A stretch of 64,000 bases of DNA, taken from assembly GCF_036860695.1 (NCBI RefSeq), contig NZ_JAYKGJ010000004.1:243225-307224 (forward strand). Direction: 5' to 3'. Under the pieces are notes generated by a model. It saw only the letters and a program-made list of their open reading frames with translations, ran no database searches and was not told the DNA's origin. Positions 8,122-16,903 of the stretch are shown here, piece by piece (position 1 is the first letter of the stretch; the number at the start of each line of letters is the position of its first letter). Origin of the DNA: Rosettibacter firmus (GTDB taxonomy: Bacteria > Bacteroidota > Ignavibacteria > Ignavibacteriales > Melioribacteraceae). A program made the translations under genes and the position numbers.

Positions 8122-9027
8122 TTACTCAATAACTTTAACAATTTTAGAAAATCCGTAACCAATAGAATAGTTTGCACCAAATTGATATACCTTACCATTA
8201 TTATTAAATTCTTTCTCAAACTTATCCTTTAAATTCTTTTTAGAATTTTGATTTAAATAGGAATCATAACCGAGTAAAAAGTAAAGCGTAGTTTTTCTTG
8301 GGAGTACTTCTTCATAAAAAAGATTACCGCTGGTACCATCTTCTTTAATATAGTTACGTGCAACTACTGGAATTGAATCTTTACAAATTCTACTAAAAAG
8401 AGATGAATCGAATATTGCGAGGTTGTTGATATCTATATTGAGATAAGTATTAAAAGCTTTTTTTACGGAATCGGGAATTTGGGATTTATATTTCATACCT
8501 TTTGTATAATCTTCAATTTCAAGATCATCTACATCATTAAAATAATAGAAATCATGGTTTCTAAAGTTCATTGTCTTGAGGAATGCTTTCAGATCATTAA
8601 ATTCAGGGACTTTTCGGATAAAGTCTTCAAACATATTTAAATAGTCAATTATTATTGCTTCGGAAGTACAATTGTAAAAGACATTTTGATTTGAGCGTAA
8701 AGGGAGTGTAAGCATATTAGCTTCAAAAAATATAAGATGCCCGGGAGAATTTTTTAGGGCATCAGGAGTTTCAGGTCCACCTTCCACTTCGCTGCCAAAA
8801 AGTTCTATTACCTCATCTTTTTCTAAGTTTGTATTACTGTTATTATATTTTAGCAAATGATCAAAATATTCTCTTATTGAGCCCTTGATACCAGAGGCAT
8901 GAATAACAGGTATGTTTGTTACAGGATTTCGTTGAATAAGATTATCAACAATACCAAAGTGAGTATCCCCTGAACCAACATGCATATTTGAAAGTGTTTC
9001 GATGATATACATTTTGTAAGTATTCAT
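8122..9027 (-). CDS. cmr4: Cmr4, backbone RNase subunit of the type III-B complex
   Basis: This protein has 301 residues. Near the N-terminus are HVGSGDTHFGIVDNLIQRN and IPVIHASGIKGSIREYF, the standard Cmr4/Csm3 signature. Asp28 in GIVDN matches the aspartate that cuts target RNA at six-base intervals in characterised Cmr4 proteins. The C-terminal FGANYSIGYGF is the second glycine-rich loop. Several Cmr4 copies should coat the crRNA, with each Asp28 cutting the bound target once. The canonical GSS of the 'P-x-I-x-G-S-S-h-K-G' loop is replaced by HASGIKG, a modest departure. The gene is spaced 11 bases from both cmr3 and cmr5. Confidence 0.93.
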   Translation of the reverse strand: MNTYKMYIIETLSNMHVGSGDTHFGIVDNLIQRNPVTNIPVIHASGIKGSIREYFDHLLKYNNSNTNLEKDEVIELFGSEVEGGPETPDALKNSPGHLIFFEANMLTLPLRSNQNVFYNCTSEAIIIDYLNMFEDFIRKVPEFNDLKAFLKTMNFRNHDFYYFNDVDDLEIEDYTKGMKYKSQIPDSVKKAFNTYLNIDINNLAIFDSSLFSRICKDSIPVVARNYIKEDGTSGNLFYEEVLPRKTTLYFLLGYDSYLNQNSKKNLKDKFEKEFNNNGKVYQFGANYSIGYGFSKIVKVIE

Positions 9028-9038
9028 TTTATTTCTCC

Positions 9039-10175
9039 TTAAAATTTTATTGCAAAGTTGTAACCGATCTTAATCGCTGCTGGATAAGTTTTAATTTTTA
9101 CTAATCTATTTGCAGGGAATAGCACAGAGCCAGTTGGTATTGCTCTGAAAGAATCTGTTTTCTCTTTCCTGCTTGATAAGAATCTCGGTGAATGCATTCC
9201 ACTTATTAATGCAAATTTCAGATCACGTAAAATGTCATTATTGCCAAAAAAGGGTGAAATAAGAACAAGTTTTTCACCATCAAAATCAACATCAAAATTG
9301 CCATTATAATCGCCATAGTCTTTATCACTTATAAACCTACTTATTACCGGGTGATTTGTGTATAGATGTGGCAAAGATTTAGGTAATCTTTCAACTTTCA
9401 TCTTAAACAAAGAGCGTTCTCCTCCCATGAAAACGTCATTATTTTCAATTACATTTTCTTCGCTTAAATGTACTATCACACCAAAGGCATAGTCATCATT
9501 CATTCTATAATCATTCTTAATATAAAATAAACCTTCTTCCTCTCTTGTAGTGCGATCTTTTCTTGCAATACCATGCTGCGAATCGGCAATTATTATCTTT
9601 TCTGTAAAGTATCCACTGTGTGTAGTCAATTTTTTCTTTTGCTTATATTCTTTATACTCATTCCAGAATTGGATTCCTCCAAGATATGCAGCTGTCGAAT
9701 CCTTCATTTTTTTGCCGGCACTAAATGAAAGATGATTGCTTTCCCCAGTGATTACCTTTGAATTTTCCTCGGGTTTAAACTCAACAAGATACAGTTTACC
9801 ATCTTCATTCTGAAAAACATCAGCGGGAGCGGGAAGTAAAAAATCCTCAGGACATTCTGATTCTCTCTTTTGTCTAACAATAAAAACCGGTGATATTTTA
9901 AGTATTTTCCCAAAGTTATCGTCTGGATCATCAATTCCTTTCATTTCAGAGGTCCCGGTGAGTTCTTTTAAATCATCATCAAGATTTAAAGGTAATCTCG
10001 TTTTTAAATCAAGTTTATTATGTTCTCCAAGAATTTTAGCACGCAGAGTTCCCAGAATAGTTGTTTGTGAAGGGAACATTAATGATTTTGCATAAAAACT
10101 TTCACCAAATGATTGTGAAGTTCCAAAATAAAATTTTCCTGCTGGTTTGAATGTTATTAAATGGGGAATACTCAT
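9039..10175 (-). CDS. cmr3: Cmr3, Cas5-like subunit of the type III-B complex
   Basis: This 378-residue protein begins IPHLITFKPAGKFYFGTSQSF and continues with FPSQTTILGTLRAKIL, the 'P-S-x-x-T-h-x-G-x-h-R' element of Cmr3. Further on are FLLPAPADVF and, near the end, FLSSRKEKTDSFRAIPTGSVLFP, both usual Cmr3 landmarks. Cmr3 binds the 5' handle of the crRNA (here ATTGAGAC) and docks on Cas10, so it helps tell self from non-self. Its first base is shared with the last base of the cas10 stop (one-base overlap), which fits a tightly paired Cmr2-Cmr3 unit. Its length is ordinary for the family. Confidence 0.92.
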   Translation of the reverse strand: MSIPHLITFKPAGKFYFGTSQSFGESFYAKSLMFPSQTTILGTLRAKILGEHNKLDLKTRLPLNLDDDLKELTGTSEMKGIDDPDDNFGKILKISPVFIVRQKRESECPEDFLLPAPADVFQNEDGKLYLVEFKPEENSKVITGESNHLSFSAGKKMKDSTAAYLGGIQFWNEYKEYKQKKKLTTHSGYFTEKIIIADSQHGIARKDRTTREEEGLFYIKNDYRMNDDYAFGVIVHLSEENVIENNDVFMGGERSLFKMKVERLPKSLPHLYTNHPVISRFISDKDYGDYNGNFDVDFDGEKLVLISPFFGNNDILRDLKFALISGMHSPRFLSSRKEKTDSFRAIPTGSVLFPANRLVKIKTYPAAIKIGYNFAIKF

Positions 10176-11851
10176 TATTTCTCTCCCGTAATAAACTTTA
10201 TTAATTTTATTCGTGATATAAATTCATCAAACAGTATTTCTGCCGGTTCACCTCTATAAATTTTTAAAGTACTGCCGTCTGAGTATGTAAGTATTTCCTT
10301 CAGCATTTCAAATACATTACCTATTCCGGAGAATTCCTTATGTATATCTTCATTAAAACGGTTTTTCATAAATGCATCGAGTTGATTTGGATTGGTTAAG
10401 TTCGTTAATACCTTTTTATATCGAAGCAAATTATGATGAATTCCCTCTGGATATTTGATTTCACCTTTTAATATACCTTTAAGAAATTCTGAATAATTTT
10501 TCAATTGGTCTGTACATAACTTGAAATGGACTTTTATTTGTTGTCCCGAATGCTGGGTTAAAAGCAGCACAAGTGAATTCTTACCATCTTGCGATTTTGC
10601 CTCACCAAGAAGTTTACGTGCTTCATCTATTGCAATGGATAAAGGAGATTTATAATAAAATAAATGAACACCGAATGAGATACTACCCTTAAGATTTATT
10701 TTACCTAATTCCGTTGTATACTTAATAGAAATAGACTGGATATAATCAAATATGGTTTTTATGTCGTTCTCTATTTTGTATGCAGTCGGCATAAATACAA
10801 GTAAATCATCACCCCCAAGGTAAACCGGTTCGCCATGGAATTCCTTTTCAGTGATTATTGCAGCTTGTTGTCCAAAACCAAAAAGCGTTTTAGAAAATTT
10901 TTGAGGGTCTTCAATATCATTAGCCATTTTACCAAGGTTATCCCCATCAGCAACTACAATTGCCATATACTTTTGATAGTCTTTAAACTGATCGAAATCA
11001 TTTGGAAATAATTCTCTAAATTTTTTCCCTTCCTCAGTATATGGTTCAAATGAAATTTCATCATATTCTTTTAAATATTTCTCATAACTAATCTTATTTT
11101 TTTTTATAAGGTAATTAATCAACTCGTAACCGGAAATTTCTCCGGTAGATCTGTAATGAAAGTTAGAAGGTTGAGAAGATTCTGTTATAACATCAGCAAT
11201 TGTATTACATTTGAATTTAATAAAACAAAATGGGCAGACAGCTTGTTCTTCATATTTTTTATCAAAGTTATCTTTAATATTAAAAGTGGATGGAAGTATT
11301 TTGCATCTAAAACATGTGGTTTCATTTTTACCAAGTGAGAAATAACGATTGCGTTCCAATGCATCGAGGTGTGCTTCAACAGTTTTTATAACATGCTTTT
11401 TTTCTATTCCGTTTGCCGGCAGAACAACTATATTTGTTTGAATGTAATCATTAAATATATTTTCTACATCACTTCTTGATTTGCCAGATAAATAATCTGA
11501 TTTACCAGCATTATCAATAATGTCAATAAAGTTATTTTTAATTTCAATATTTATGTCGCTAATTGTGCTTAAAGTATCATCAAGTGATTTTTTACTTATT
11601 CCCACAACATGATCAGGAAATAACCCGGCTTTAGATTTTGGTGGTGGTTTTGATGGATCGAAATAAGGTGTAAGAACTGTGATGTCACTATTTGTAGATA
11701 ATTTATTATATAATAATTTAACTAATAATTTAACATACCATGAAAAGAAGAAAGAACTAAACCATAGTTCACGTGTTTTTTTTGAATTGCTCATCATTTC
11801 ATAGATGGGACCGATTGTAAAGCCGAAGAGAGTTTGAAAATTTTCGCTCAT
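10175..11851 (-). CDS. cmr2: Cas10/Cmr2 with active-looking cyclase, short N-terminus without HD
   Basis: This 558-residue protein is short for Cmr2, which is often 700-900. It has a zinc finger, CFRC (180-183) with CPFC (206-209), then a first palm segment with ADGDNLGKM (301-309) and the cyclase motif LGGDDLLVF with GGDD at 346-349. The C-terminal helical domain follows. The first 170 residues contain no HD pair of the nuclease type, so no DNase domain is apparent. In characterised type III systems GGDD makes cyclic oligoadenylates. In the CorA/NrN-linked relatives it instead joins ATP to S-adenosylmethionine, giving SAM-AMP. The linked genes here make SAM-AMP the better guess, but sequence alone cannot separate the two products. 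Confidence 0.94.
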   Translation of the reverse strand: MSENFQTLFGFTIGPIYEMMSNSKKTRELWFSSFFFSWYVKLLVKLLYNKLSTNSDITVLTPYFDPSKPPPKSKAGLFPDHVVGISKKSLDDTLSTISDINIEIKNNFIDIIDNAGKSDYLSGKSRSDVENIFNDYIQTNIVVLPANGIEKKHVIKTVEAHLDALERNRYFSLGKNETTCFRCKILPSTFNIKDNFDKKYEEQAVCPFCFIKFKCNTIADVITESSQPSNFHYRSTGEISGYELINYLIKKNKISYEKYLKEYDEISFEPYTEEGKKFRELFPNDFDQFKDYQKYMAIVVADGDNLGKMANDIEDPQKFSKTLFGFGQQAAIITEKEFHGEPVYLGGDDLLVFMPTAYKIENDIKTIFDYIQSISIKYTTELGKINLKGSISFGVHLFYYKSPLSIAIDEARKLLGEAKSQDGKNSLVLLLTQHSGQQIKVHFKLCTDQLKNYSEFLKGILKGEIKYPEGIHHNLLRYKKVLTNLTNPNQLDAFMKNRFNEDIHKEFSGIGNVFEMLKEILTYSDGSTLKIYRGEPAEILFDEFISRIKLIKFITGEK

Positions 11852-11885
11852 AATTTAACTCACTTTTTATTAAACAGGTGAAGTA

Positions 11886-13178
11886 TTATATATTAACCCA
11901 ATTTTCTGATAGGTGATTTTGAAGAAAATCTTTCAAATCAAAATTATCAGGAACCTTAAGTGATCCAAGATTTATTTCTGTTTTGCCTTCATCTTTCTCT
12001 AATAATAGTTTAAAACTGAATCCTTCATCAAGAATCTCTTTATAAGAATCATTTGTTCCTATGTAAACACATCCGTTTAATACTTTAAAGAAAATTGGAG
12101 ATGGAAATCTTTCTATTTTTGGTTTGCCCGGACTTGGATTGTGCTCTACTGAAATAAAATACTTATATCTTTCATCCTTATTACTTGTTCTTATCCATTT
12201 ACCATTTTTATCTCTTTCTTCTTTAATCACGTTGAATTCAAAATGCTCAGCAAGTCCTAGTAAAGCTCTTATGTACTTATAATTGTTTTGTTGTCTATCA
12301 TCCCACTCATTATAGTCAATTTTTTTTGCATCATCTATATCAATTGGTGCAGGCTTTTTACTCCAAAGGTCTTTATTTAATATTTTTTGTTTAAGATATC
12401 TTTTCTCCCATATTATACCTTGAGTAATAAAATAGTTGAAAAGTTCCGATTTTGTGTAAGTTGGATAATTTTTCCCACTTTTAAGTTTCTGATATTCATC
12501 AAGTATAAATTCAAAGAGGTCTGAAAAATTTTTATAACTAATTTTAGATTTTTTAAAAAAGTGTTTCAACAAAATGTTTTTATCCAATTGAACTGTTTCA
12601 TTATTTATACTTTCAACTGAAAACGAACCAAATCCTTTATCTTGCCTTGTTCCAAAGTTATTTAATAAGAAAAAAACAGAAATATTCTCTTTTATCTTAT
12701 TCAATAAAACTTCATCCCATGATTTGATTATAATTCTTATTCTCTCGTCAGTGAAAATGCCTAATGATATTTTCGATAAATCAACTCTTTTAGGATCGAT
12801 TCTGTCTTTAATAAATTTAATTTTGTCGGCATTTGCGAAAAAAGGTGTTGGGGAAATTATATCTATATCAATGCCAATTTTATCTTTTATTAATTTTTTT
12901 AAGTTATTACTTTTTTTATTTTTAATCCTTAATGGCATTGGCAAATAATAAGTTAAAGTAACTTCATTACAAACTTTCATGCTATAATTAAGTGCATCAT
13001 GCTCACCACTACCAATCAACCACTTTTTATAATCTATCCTATTCTTCTTAAAATAATCAACAAGAAACCTATCAAGTTTGGGTTTTACTTCACTCATTCG
13101 TAAAAATGCTTGTGGTTGGTTAAACTGAAAATGAATAAGCGGGCTGTGTTGTTTTAATTTAATACTTAATTGTGCCAT
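11886..13178 (-). CDS. cmr1: Cmr1-like RAMP subunit, divergent
   Basis: This 430-residue protein is encoded where Cmr1 is expected in a III-B operon. It starts with HSPLIHFQFNQP followed by LRMSEVKPKLDRFL (26-39), and has a clear glycine-rich RAMP loop GTRQDKGFGSF at 176-186. The second half contains a longer K/N-rich helical stretch and then FFISVEHNP-type strand segments (YFISVEHNPSPGKPK). I see no typical Cmr1 'h-T-P-h-h-x-G' start; the equivalent is HSPLIHF. Cmr1 caps the 3' end of the crRNA backbone and contacts target RNA. As every other Cmr subunit is present once, a divergent Cmr1 is the economical reading. A structure prediction against Cmr1 would settle it. Confidence 0.72.
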   Translation of the reverse strand: MAQLSIKLKQHSPLIHFQFNQPQAFLRMSEVKPKLDRFLVDYFKKNRIDYKKWLIGSGEHDALNYSMKVCNEVTLTYYLPMPLRIKNKKSNNLKKLIKDKIGIDIDIISPTPFFANADKIKFIKDRIDPKRVDLSKISLGIFTDERIRIIIKSWDEVLLNKIKENISVFFLLNNFGTRQDKGFGSFSVESINNETVQLDKNILLKHFFKKSKISYKNFSDLFEFILDEYQKLKSGKNYPTYTKSELFNYFITQGIIWEKRYLKQKILNKDLWSKKPAPIDIDDAKKIDYNEWDDRQQNNYKYIRALLGLAEHFEFNVIKEERDKNGKWIRTSNKDERYKYFISVEHNPSPGKPKIERFPSPIFFKVLNGCVYIGTNDSYKEILDEGFSFKLLLEKDEGKTEINLGSLKVPDNFDLKDFLQNHLSENWVNI

Positions 13179-13185
13179 TTTTACC

Positions 13186-15030
13186 TCAATTAAATATTAA
13201 CTTTTTTATTAGTTCAATAAATGGTAGTAGTGTAAGAATTATCAGCAATAGAGTGAACCCACTAAGTAATATTTTCCACTTATATATTTCAGTGTTAGTT
13301 CTCCAGAAAAAGAATTGTTGCATTAAAGCTTTCAATGGAGAAAACCAATTTATCTTATATCCAAGACTTTCTGGATAATCATCATTAATTAAGCAATAAG
13401 TTAGCAGGAAAAGTGTAATTAGAAATATTAGGGACCATAAATTTGAATAAATAGCAGGGATTATCCCCCATTTAAAATATTCGGGAATTATCAGATATGG
13501 CTTAATAAACTTACTCAGAGTTGAATAGAGAGTTAAGGGGGTAAAAATCGCTGCTATTAAAGTAATTTTATCTAATAATTTTTTCCTTTCCCTTTGAATT
13601 TTATTTCGTTCTCTTTCTTCTTGAAGATCCATTCTCTCCAGTATTTGATCAGCAGTTAAATGCAAATCATTAATTTTGCTTTTTAAGATATTGAGCTGAT
13701 TAGGAATTTGCATATTTTCTAAAGCCATATTATATAATTCGATACCTTGTTCTTGAGGTGTGATTTCGTTATATGTCATTCTATTAATAAAGTTCATTAC
13801 TTTTATATCCAGTTCTTCCAGCTTCTTTACATACTCAAGTATATTATTAAATTCTTTTTCATTGAATCCATAATCTTCTTTCCTTTTATGTCCAGTATTT
13901 TTTAGACTAAATACTAATTTTTCAATTTCATTATTAAATTGGATAATTGAGGCACGCTGAGCAAGAAGTAACACAGCCATTTGATAGTACTGTTTTTGCA
14001 TATGATTCCGAATATTTTTATATGGGAAGTCATTATAAGGATCAACTCCGCACAAACACATAAAACTATAACGTGTTATACCATAAATAGTCCCATCATC
14101 AATAAAGCGCGGATAAGTAGATTTCTTAATTAGATTACTTCTCATCTCATCATTTCCTATGCCGGCAAATTTACCATCAACAAATAAGAACATATACCAT
14201 TCACGACTTCTCTCATAATTATATACTTTTTCTTTTACGTAATAACCAAGATTCTTTATAAGCTGATCATTTTCATACCAGCAAATCGTATACATTCTAT
14301 CGTCAATTATTGCTTTGCAATCTTGAGGATTAAGAGGTTTTAAAAGCTCTTCTATATAATTAGCATATTTATGAGTATCTTTTAAAAATTCGCTAGTATT
14401 AAATTCCTCAGTAATATTTAAACCACATGCATTAAAAACAATTTTATCACATAGAAAAGCTTCTTTTGTAGCATCAACAGGAGACTTTAATCCCCCAGCA
14501 CCTAAAAACTGTGGATAAATTCTTCTCCCGAAGTCATTAATCTTTAATATATCTTCAAAACTTTTATAACAAGTGTTATATAATGTTAAGCTTAGAATTC
14601 CAATTCCCGTTTCAAATATCCTCAGAGAAACGTTATTTACTTTTAAAGTATATATTATAGGAGTTTGATCTTTGATATAATATGTTATTTCGTCTGTAGG
14701 GGATGTTTTTCTTTCATAATATAAACTAACATGCGCATAACTTTTAGTAAAAAGCTCTTCTAATTTTTCTTTTGTGTATAAAGCATCGCGTATATAATCG
14801 TAAAAATAATTGTACTCGTTATAAGCCCAAATTTCATCATCAGAATAAGGGAAGTTCTCAGGTTTATCAGCGCCCAAAGTAATCTGGAATGGTTTATATT
14901 CCCAATTACTATTTTTCAGTTTTTCGTGTATTTTTCTTAATCTTTCCTGAGAAGAATCTTTGGATTTAAATTCCTTTAATTCAATAGTGAAAGGAAATAG
15001 AAAAATATGTTGTGAGTAAATTCTACTCAT
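13186..15030 (-). CDS. CorA-like membrane effector of the type III CRISPR system
   Basis: This 614-residue protein has a long cytoplasmic part (1 to about 485) ending in a strongly charged helix (EERERNKIQRERKKLLDKI), then membrane segments at about 489-506, 527-548 and 584-605. The first membrane segment reads ITLIAAIFTPLTLYSTLSKF, close to the CorA pore helix ('TIITTIFMPLTFIAGIYGMN'). The magnesium selectivity motif GMN is absent. CRISPR-associated CorA proteins of this type act as SAM-AMP-gated membrane effectors in Bacteroides fragilis, with a neighbouring NrN phosphodiesterase; that gene order is found here. It overlaps the nrN-like stop by four bases. Its role here, membrane damage or permeability on infection, is inferred. 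The third membrane segment is more than the usual two of CorA. Confidence 0.85.
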   Translation of the reverse strand: MSRIYSQHIFLFPFTIELKEFKSKDSSQERLRKIHEKLKNSNWEYKPFQITLGADKPENFPYSDDEIWAYNEYNYFYDYIRDALYTKEKLEELFTKSYAHVSLYYERKTSPTDEITYYIKDQTPIIYTLKVNNVSLRIFETGIGILSLTLYNTCYKSFEDILKINDFGRRIYPQFLGAGGLKSPVDATKEAFLCDKIVFNACGLNITEEFNTSEFLKDTHKYANYIEELLKPLNPQDCKAIIDDRMYTICWYENDQLIKNLGYYVKEKVYNYERSREWYMFLFVDGKFAGIGNDEMRSNLIKKSTYPRFIDDGTIYGITRYSFMCLCGVDPYNDFPYKNIRNHMQKQYYQMAVLLLAQRASIIQFNNEIEKLVFSLKNTGHKRKEDYGFNEKEFNNILEYVKKLEELDIKVMNFINRMTYNEITPQEQGIELYNMALENMQIPNQLNILKSKINDLHLTADQILERMDLQEERERNKIQRERKKLLDKITLIAAIFTPLTLYSTLSKFIKPYLIIPEYFKWGIIPAIYSNLWSLIFLITLFLLTYCLINDDYPESLGYKINWFSPLKALMQQFFFWRTNTEIYKWKILLSGFTLLLIILTLLPFIELIKKLIFN

Positions 15031-15803
15031 TTAAATATTCCCTTATTTATTTCATAAATATTTTTTATTGTAATAGGTATATTAGAACCAAAATAACCGC
15101 TAAATGGGAGATTGCCCCCATACCAAAATTTTACTGATTCATGATTTTTTTCTAACTCTTGAAAATAGCTTACAAAGTTCTTAACAACTTTTCCGGTTCC
15201 GCTGTAATTGAATTTATTCCCGACAGTATTTATAAAAATATGTCTATAGTATTTATAAAGTCGATCAAAGATTGGCGAAGTCTTATCAGTCATACTCAGT
15301 ATATAAACACCATCCGGAGGAATTTCTTGACAATAATATTTAATTGATAGTTCTGCAAGTTTCTCATCATCTTCTGTGATACCCTGACATTTTCTATCAA
15401 AAGCCCTCACTTCATCAATTTCAGTTTGAGTAGCCCCAAAATCAATCATTCCATCTATATAAGCTTTATCATTAATGGAAACCAATTGCTGCCATCTATT
15501 TAATTCTATTTTTAATAAATCAGCAACTTGTTCAATAGAAGTTTTTTTATTAGCCCCGGCTTTTTCATTGTGATGATCAATTATGATTGAATTATCTGGA
15601 TAAGGAATGTCCAATTCTAATTCAATTATCACTGGAATTTTATCTTCAGGAAGTTTTTTTAATTCTTCTTCATATTCAGAAAGCTTTGCCCCCCAGGAAA
15701 GTTTTTTATCCTTAAAATCTAATTTCTTCTCTTCAAGAATTTCTTTAATAACAACCATTTCAGCATCATAACCACCAAGAAAGAAGACAAATGATGTTTC
15801 CAT
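15027..15803 (-). CDS. DHH-family phosphodiesterase, NrN-like SAM-AMP hydrolase candidate
   Basis: This protein has 258 residues. The core motif IIIDHHNEKAG (Asp76-His77-His78) is that of the DHH/NanoRNase family, and GGYDAEM (10-16) stands where the first metal-binding motif usually lies. ND at 111-112 may supply another ligand. It is the first gene of the CRISPR operon and overlaps the CorA-like gene by four bases. In B. fragilis the equivalent NrN cleaves SAM-AMP and so switches CorA off. By context this protein should be the off-switch of the same signal. A generic nanoRNase or cyclic-dinucleotide esterase role cannot be excluded from sequence, but the tight coupling to corA argues against it. 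The gene upstream (lgt) runs the other way, so the operon promoter should lie in 15804-16087. Confidence 0.85.
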   Translation of the reverse strand: METSFVFFLGGYDAEMVVIKEILEEKKLDFKDKKLSWGAKLSEYEEELKKLPEDKIPVIIELELDIPYPDNSIIIDHHNEKAGANKKTSIEQVADLLKIELNRWQQLVSINDKAYIDGMIDFGATQTEIDEVRAFDRKCQGITEDDEKLAELSIKYYCQEIPPDGVYILSMTDKTSPIFDRLYKYYRHIFINTVGNKFNYSGTGKVVKNFVSYFQELEKNHESVKFWYGGNLPFSGYFGSNIPITIKNIYEINKGIFK

Positions 15804-16087
15804 GATAATATATTTTTTGATATATAAAAATTCTATGATTGCAACAAATGGAAGAAGATATATTCATTAAATTTTTTCCCTCTTGAAATGAATTAAGGTA
15901 TTAACCTATCTAAATTTAATATAAATAAATCTTGTTTAAAAAGAAACTTATATTTAAGATAAGATTAAAAAATTTGAACTAAGCTTTTGCAATAATTAGC
16001 TTCAAGAAAAGTATGCTACTTTAAATTTTCAATTTTTGGTTTATTAATCAATCATTTACTAATTTTGTTTATGTAAAGATTGTATTA

Positions 16088-16885
16088 GTGAGGTTTATAT
16101 TGATTTACTGGGATGTAAATCCTGAAATTTTTAAATTAGGACCTTTTACTATTAGATGGTATGGAGTTTTATTCGCAATGGGATTTCTGGTTGGCTATCA
16201 AATAATGTCTTATATATTTAAAAAAGAAAATAAAAATTTGGTTCACCTTAATGATTTATTATGGTATATGATTCTTGGAACTGTAATAGGAGCAAGATTG
16301 GGACATTGCTTGTTTTACAATCCAGATTATTATTTAAATCATCCACTTGAAATTATAATGGTATGGAAAGGTGGACTCGCAAGTCATGGTGGTGCTATTG
16401 GAATTTTACTTGCTCTCTACTACTTCGTTAAAAAGTATAATCTTTATTCATATTTGTGGCTGCTTGATAGAATTGCTATTCCAGCTGCACTTGGTGGTTC
16501 ATTTATTCGTCTTGGCAATCTATTTAATTCCGAAATTATTGGTAAACCTACAAACTCATCATGGGGATTCATTTTTGCAGCAGTTGATAATGTTCCACGT
16601 TATCCTGCTCAACTCTTTGAATCAATTGCATATCTTTTAGTCTTTATTATTCTTTTCATGTATTACTTACGTTCAAATGCAAAATTCAAAAATGGATTTT
16701 TACTTGGATTATTTTTTGTCCTCGTATTTTCTTTCAGATTTTTTGTTGAATTTATAAAAGAAGATCAAACTTACTTCGAACAATATCTCCCATTGAATAT
16801 GGGTCAACTTCTAAGCATTCCTTTCATTATTGCTGGTGTCTACCTTCTAATTCGCAAAGAAAGAAAAACAATTGTAATCAAATAA
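16088..16885 (+). CDS. lgt: Phosphatidylglycerol-prolipoprotein diacylglyceryl transferase
   Basis: This 265-residue membrane enzyme moves a diacylglyceryl group from phosphatidylglycerol to the lipobox cysteine of prolipoproteins, the first step of lipoprotein maturation. It shows GPFTIRWYGVLFAMGF at the N-terminus, GGLASHGGAIG with the essential His100, RLGNLFNSE (141-149) with the conserved arginine, and PRYPAQLFES. About seven hydrophobic segments are visible. The start is a GTG at 16088; no better ATG lies before the conserved YWDVNPE. It diverges from the CRISPR operon. It is relevant to this window because several lipoproteins are encoded here (for example at 27862 and 52367). Confidence 0.97.
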   Translation: MRFILIYWDVNPEIFKLGPFTIRWYGVLFAMGFLVGYQIMSYIFKKENKNLVHLNDLLWYMILGTVIGARLGHCLFYNPDYYLNHPLEIIMVWKGGLASHGGAIGILLALYYFVKKYNLYSYLWLLDRIAIPAALGGSFIRLGNLFNSEIIGKPTNSSWGFIFAAVDNVPRYPAQLFESIAYLLVFIILFMYYLRSNAKFKNGFLLGLFFVLVFSFRFFVEFIKEDQTYFEQYLPLNMGQLLSIPFIIAGVYLLIRKERKTIVIK

Positions 16886-16903
16886 CCAAACGAAATAATA
16901 AAT

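Noticed and set aside
15804..16087. Promoter boxes for the CRISPR operon and lgt
   Set aside because: Several TATA-like and TTTG-like strings occur in this AT-rich gap; I could not choose one with support.
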